The notes under the pieces were generated by a model. The model was not told where the DNA came from, made no database searches, and was given only the letters and a program-made list of their open reading frames with translations. Shown in pieces: positions 62,416-64,000 of a DNA stretch of 64,000 nucleotides. The stretch spans positions 3,596,001 to 3,660,000 of the forward strand of contig LR990730.1 in assembly GCA_905142475.1 (NCBI GenBank). Reading direction: 5' to 3'. The position numbers and the translations under genes were made by a program. The DNA comes from Xanthomonas hydrangeae. Lineage in GTDB: Bacteria; Pseudomonadota; Gammaproteobacteria; Xanthomonadales; Xanthomonadaceae. The stretch's first letter is position 1, and the number at the start of each line of letters is the position of its first letter.

Positions 62416-62524
62416 CAGGTTGCCTCCGATGGCAGGGCGACAGGAGCCAAGGCCCCTGCCAATGCAGGGGTCCGGCACGATAACGGAAGGGGAAGCGCCG
62501 AACGGATGAAGATCGGCGGCGGCA

Positions 62525-63415
62525 TCAATCCTGCAGCGGCTGCACCGGCAGCGGCCGGTTCGGCGCAGGGCTGGCGACACCCTGCGGCGCGGGCTCGAAC
62601 GGATAGAACGCCGTGCCTTGGCCGCCTTGGCGGAAACTGGCATTGAGCGGACTTTCGCCGGCGCCGGACAGCGCCGCGCGCGGCCATGGGCGTGCCTGCA
62701 GGGTGGTATCCGGATGCGTGAACGGATTCGATGGCACCGCCGCACCAGCCGTGGCCGTCGTCGAAGCGGGAGCAGCGGACGCCACCATGCGGGTTGGCGC
62801 CTGCTGCTGACGCGCGGCGACGCTGCGGGCGGCCTGCTGGTTGCGTGTGGCCGCGCCACGGCGCGTGGACGCCAGCGCGGCGGCCGGCACCGCTGCGGCC
62901 AGCGCGACAACCTCATCGGGGGCCGCCGGGCCGGGCTCGGCCGGACCCTTCGGCGCCACGGGCGTCGTCGGAGCCTGCGCGGTGGCGGGCAGCTGCGCCA
63001 CGGTGGCGAACACCGGGACCTGCGTGGCAGGCGGTGCGGTCTCGGGCAGACGCTCGCGCGCCATGAACAAGGCAATCGCCGCGACCGATGCCGCAATCGC
63101 CGCACCACCACCCCAGCGCCAGCGCGTGGCCGGACGCGTGGCTGGCTGCGCCTGCGGCACCGGCTCATCGGCGATGGCGCTGCGCACGCGTGCGGCAAAA
63201 TCCAGCGGTGCCGGTGCGCTCGCCGCACCACGCAGCACATCGCCGCATAGCTGCCAGCGTTCGTGGCAGCCGGCCAGTTCATCGTCGTGGGCCAGACGGC
63301 GCAACAAAAAGCGCGACTCGTCGGCGCTCAATTCGCCATCCACCAGCGCAGACAGCTGCTGGCGGTAGTGACGCTCGAACTTGTCGGTGGTGGACATGGC
63401 AGGGTTATGGCTCAT
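62525..63415 (-). CDS. rseA: Sigma-E factor negative regulatory protein RseA
   Basis: A 296-residue protein. The RseA N-terminal domain (QQLSALVDGELSADESRFLLRRL, about 19-41) binds sigma-E, followed by GCHERWQLCGDVLRG. One transmembrane helix (about 98-116) leads to a long Ala/Pro-rich periplasmic part. Coupled to rpoE by ATGA overlap (63412-63415). An alternative start is ATG 63397. Confidence 0.88.
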   Translation of the reverse strand: MSHNPAMSTTDKFERHYRQQLSALVDGELSADESRFLLRRLAHDDELAGCHERWQLCGDVLRGAASAPAPLDFAARVRSAIADEPVPQAQPATRPATRWRWGGGAAIAASVAAIALFMARERLPETAPPATQVPVFATVAQLPATAQAPTTPVAPKGPAEPGPAAPDEVVALAAAVPAAALASTRRGAATRNQQAARSVAARQQQAPTRMVASAAPASTTATAGAAVPSNPFTHPDTTLQARPWPRAALSGAGESPLNASFRQGGQGTAFYPFEPAPQGVASPAPNRPLPVQPLQD

Positions 63416-64000
63416 ACGCGGTGTCGCTCACGGGTGGCGCTTTCGGTCTCCAGCAGAGGCCGCAGCTCGATGTCGATGGCCTCGCGCGCCCGGAAGATGC
63501 GCGAGCGCACCGTTCCGATCGGGCAATCCATCTTTCGCGCGATTTCGTCGTAGCTCAGCCCGTCCACCTCGCGCAGGGTGATGGCCGACCGAAGTTCTTC
63601 CGGCAGGGCTTGGACCGCACGCATCACCGTTTGTTCCAGCTCCTGTCGCATCAATTCGCGCTCCGGGGTATCGGTGTCGCGCAAGCGGGTGGCACCATCG
63701 AACTGTTCGGCATCGCTGATCTCGATATCGTCGGTGGGCGGACGGCGGTTGTGCGCAACCAGATGGTTCTTGGCTGTGTTGACGGCAATGCGGTGCAACC
63801 AGGTATAGAACTGCGAGTCGCCGCGGAAACTGTTGATCGCGCGGTAGGCGCGCACAAACGTATCCTGGGCCACGTCCTGACACTCGCTCCAGTCGGCGAT
63901 GTAGCGCCCGATCAACGCAACGATGCGGTGCTGGTATTTGCGCACCAGCACATCGAACGCTGCGCTCTCGCCGCGCTGCACGCGCCGGACCAGTTCCAGG
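63412..64000 (-). CDS. rpoE: RNA polymerase sigma factor RpoE (start beyond window edge)
   Basis: 196 residues are visible on the minus strand; the frame stays open through the right edge (LELVRRVQRGES). Region 2 (FDVLVRKYQHRIVALIGRYI, CQDVAQDTFVRAYRAINSFR) and region 4 (LPEELRSAITLREVDGLSYD, CPIGTVRSRIFRAREAID) are complete. It is the sigma-E homologue that controls envelope stress in Xanthomonas with RseA and MucD. Only the N-terminal few residues and its promoter are missing. Confidence 0.95.
   Translation of the reverse strand, partial: LELVRRVQRGESAAFDVLVRKYQHRIVALIGRYIADWSECQDVAQDTFVRAYRAINSFRGDSQFYTWLHRIAVNTAKNHLVAHNRRPPTDDIEISDAEQFDGATRLRDTDTPERELMRQELEQTVMRAVQALPEELRSAITLREVDGLSYDEIARKMDCPIGTVRSRIFRAREAIDIELRPLLETESATRERHRV

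Noticed and set aside
62416-63282. Upstream extension of the mucD frame
   Set aside because: It runs opposite in phase through rseA and is extremely Arg/Pro-rich; the signal peptide begins at ATG 62415.
1-64000. Search for CRISPR arrays, tRNA/rRNA genes, insertion sequences, integrases and toxin-antitoxin pairs
   Set aside because: No regularly spaced direct repeats, cloverleaf-like sequence with CCA end, transposase or integrase motif was found on either strand by reading; short RNAs could still be missed without a covariance search.

Overview
The window reads as chromosomal DNA of a Xanthomonas species (Gammaproteobacteria, Lysobacteraceae). The evidence is uniformly high GC with GC-rich third positions, the LepA, LepB, RecO and Era sequences, the rpoE-rseA-mucD-lepA-lepB-rnc-era-recO gene order, and xanthomonad-style intergenic palindromes. 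I see no IS element, prophage, integrase, CRISPR array, rRNA or tRNA gene. About 68 protein genes are supported. Two run off the window edges: a DUF1365 gene on the left and rpoE on the right.

Left third (1-28.8 kb). A plus-strand operon for lipid modification (DUF1365, CFA synthase, DUF2878, DUF1295, second CFA-like methyltransferase) is followed by ridA and a DUF998 membrane protein. Next comes mprF (aminoacyl-phosphatidylglycerol synthase/flippase), facing an acvB/virJ-type gene whose family hydrolyses lysyl-PG. The 0.75 kb between them is filled with three copies of a long composite palindrome. Then come mostly single housekeeping or stress genes: OxlD-like, HD hydrolase, ThpR, PA2169-like, MFS transporter, old yellow enzyme, L,D-transpeptidase, YjdM, CDF transporter, SlyD-like PPIase, YegD-like Hsp70. 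An ECF sigma/anti-sigma/DUF4097 operon follows, then MscS, YbiI, DUF2789, DUF1328, YgjP and a Sel1/prolyl-hydroxylase fusion.

Middle (28.9-46 kb). Leucine dehydrogenase (iso-branched fatty-acid precursor supply in this group) is followed by a lipoprotein-type subtilase autotransporter and a thiolase. Two tandem alanine-rich lipoproteins, a CHASE3-GAF-GGDEF diguanylate cyclase and a bactofilin with a translationally coupled zinc-ribbon partner come next. After these lies the ligase-associated DNA repair operon (exonuclease, ATP-dependent ligase, Lhr-type helicase, PdeM phosphoesterase), whose start and stop codons overlap. A possible 77-codon ORF fits exactly between exonuclease and ligase.

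Right third (44.5-64 kb), mostly minus strand. In transcription order from the right edge: rpoE, rseA, mucD/degQ, lepA, lepB, DUF4845, rnc, era, recO. A plus-strand receiver-Hpt protein interrupts; then rlmD, a CYTH protein, a FrnE/DsbA protein, a renalase-like FAD protein, an Fe-S cryptochrome/photolyase, nagZ, hpt, MTI phosphorylase, a cold-shock protein and an FAD monooxygenase. Four fold-back arrays of an iterated GGGAATC/GGGATTGG-type heptamer lie between genes here, two of them inside the rpoE-recO gene string.

The most interesting items are the mprF/acvB pair with its palindrome cluster, the possible extra ORF in the DNA-repair operon, the iterated fold-back repeats (one of which supplies the C-terminus of the CYTH protein), the Ala-rich lipoproteins, and the terminator-like hairpin in front of leucine dehydrogenase. 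Function calls come from motif recognition only; no database search was run.
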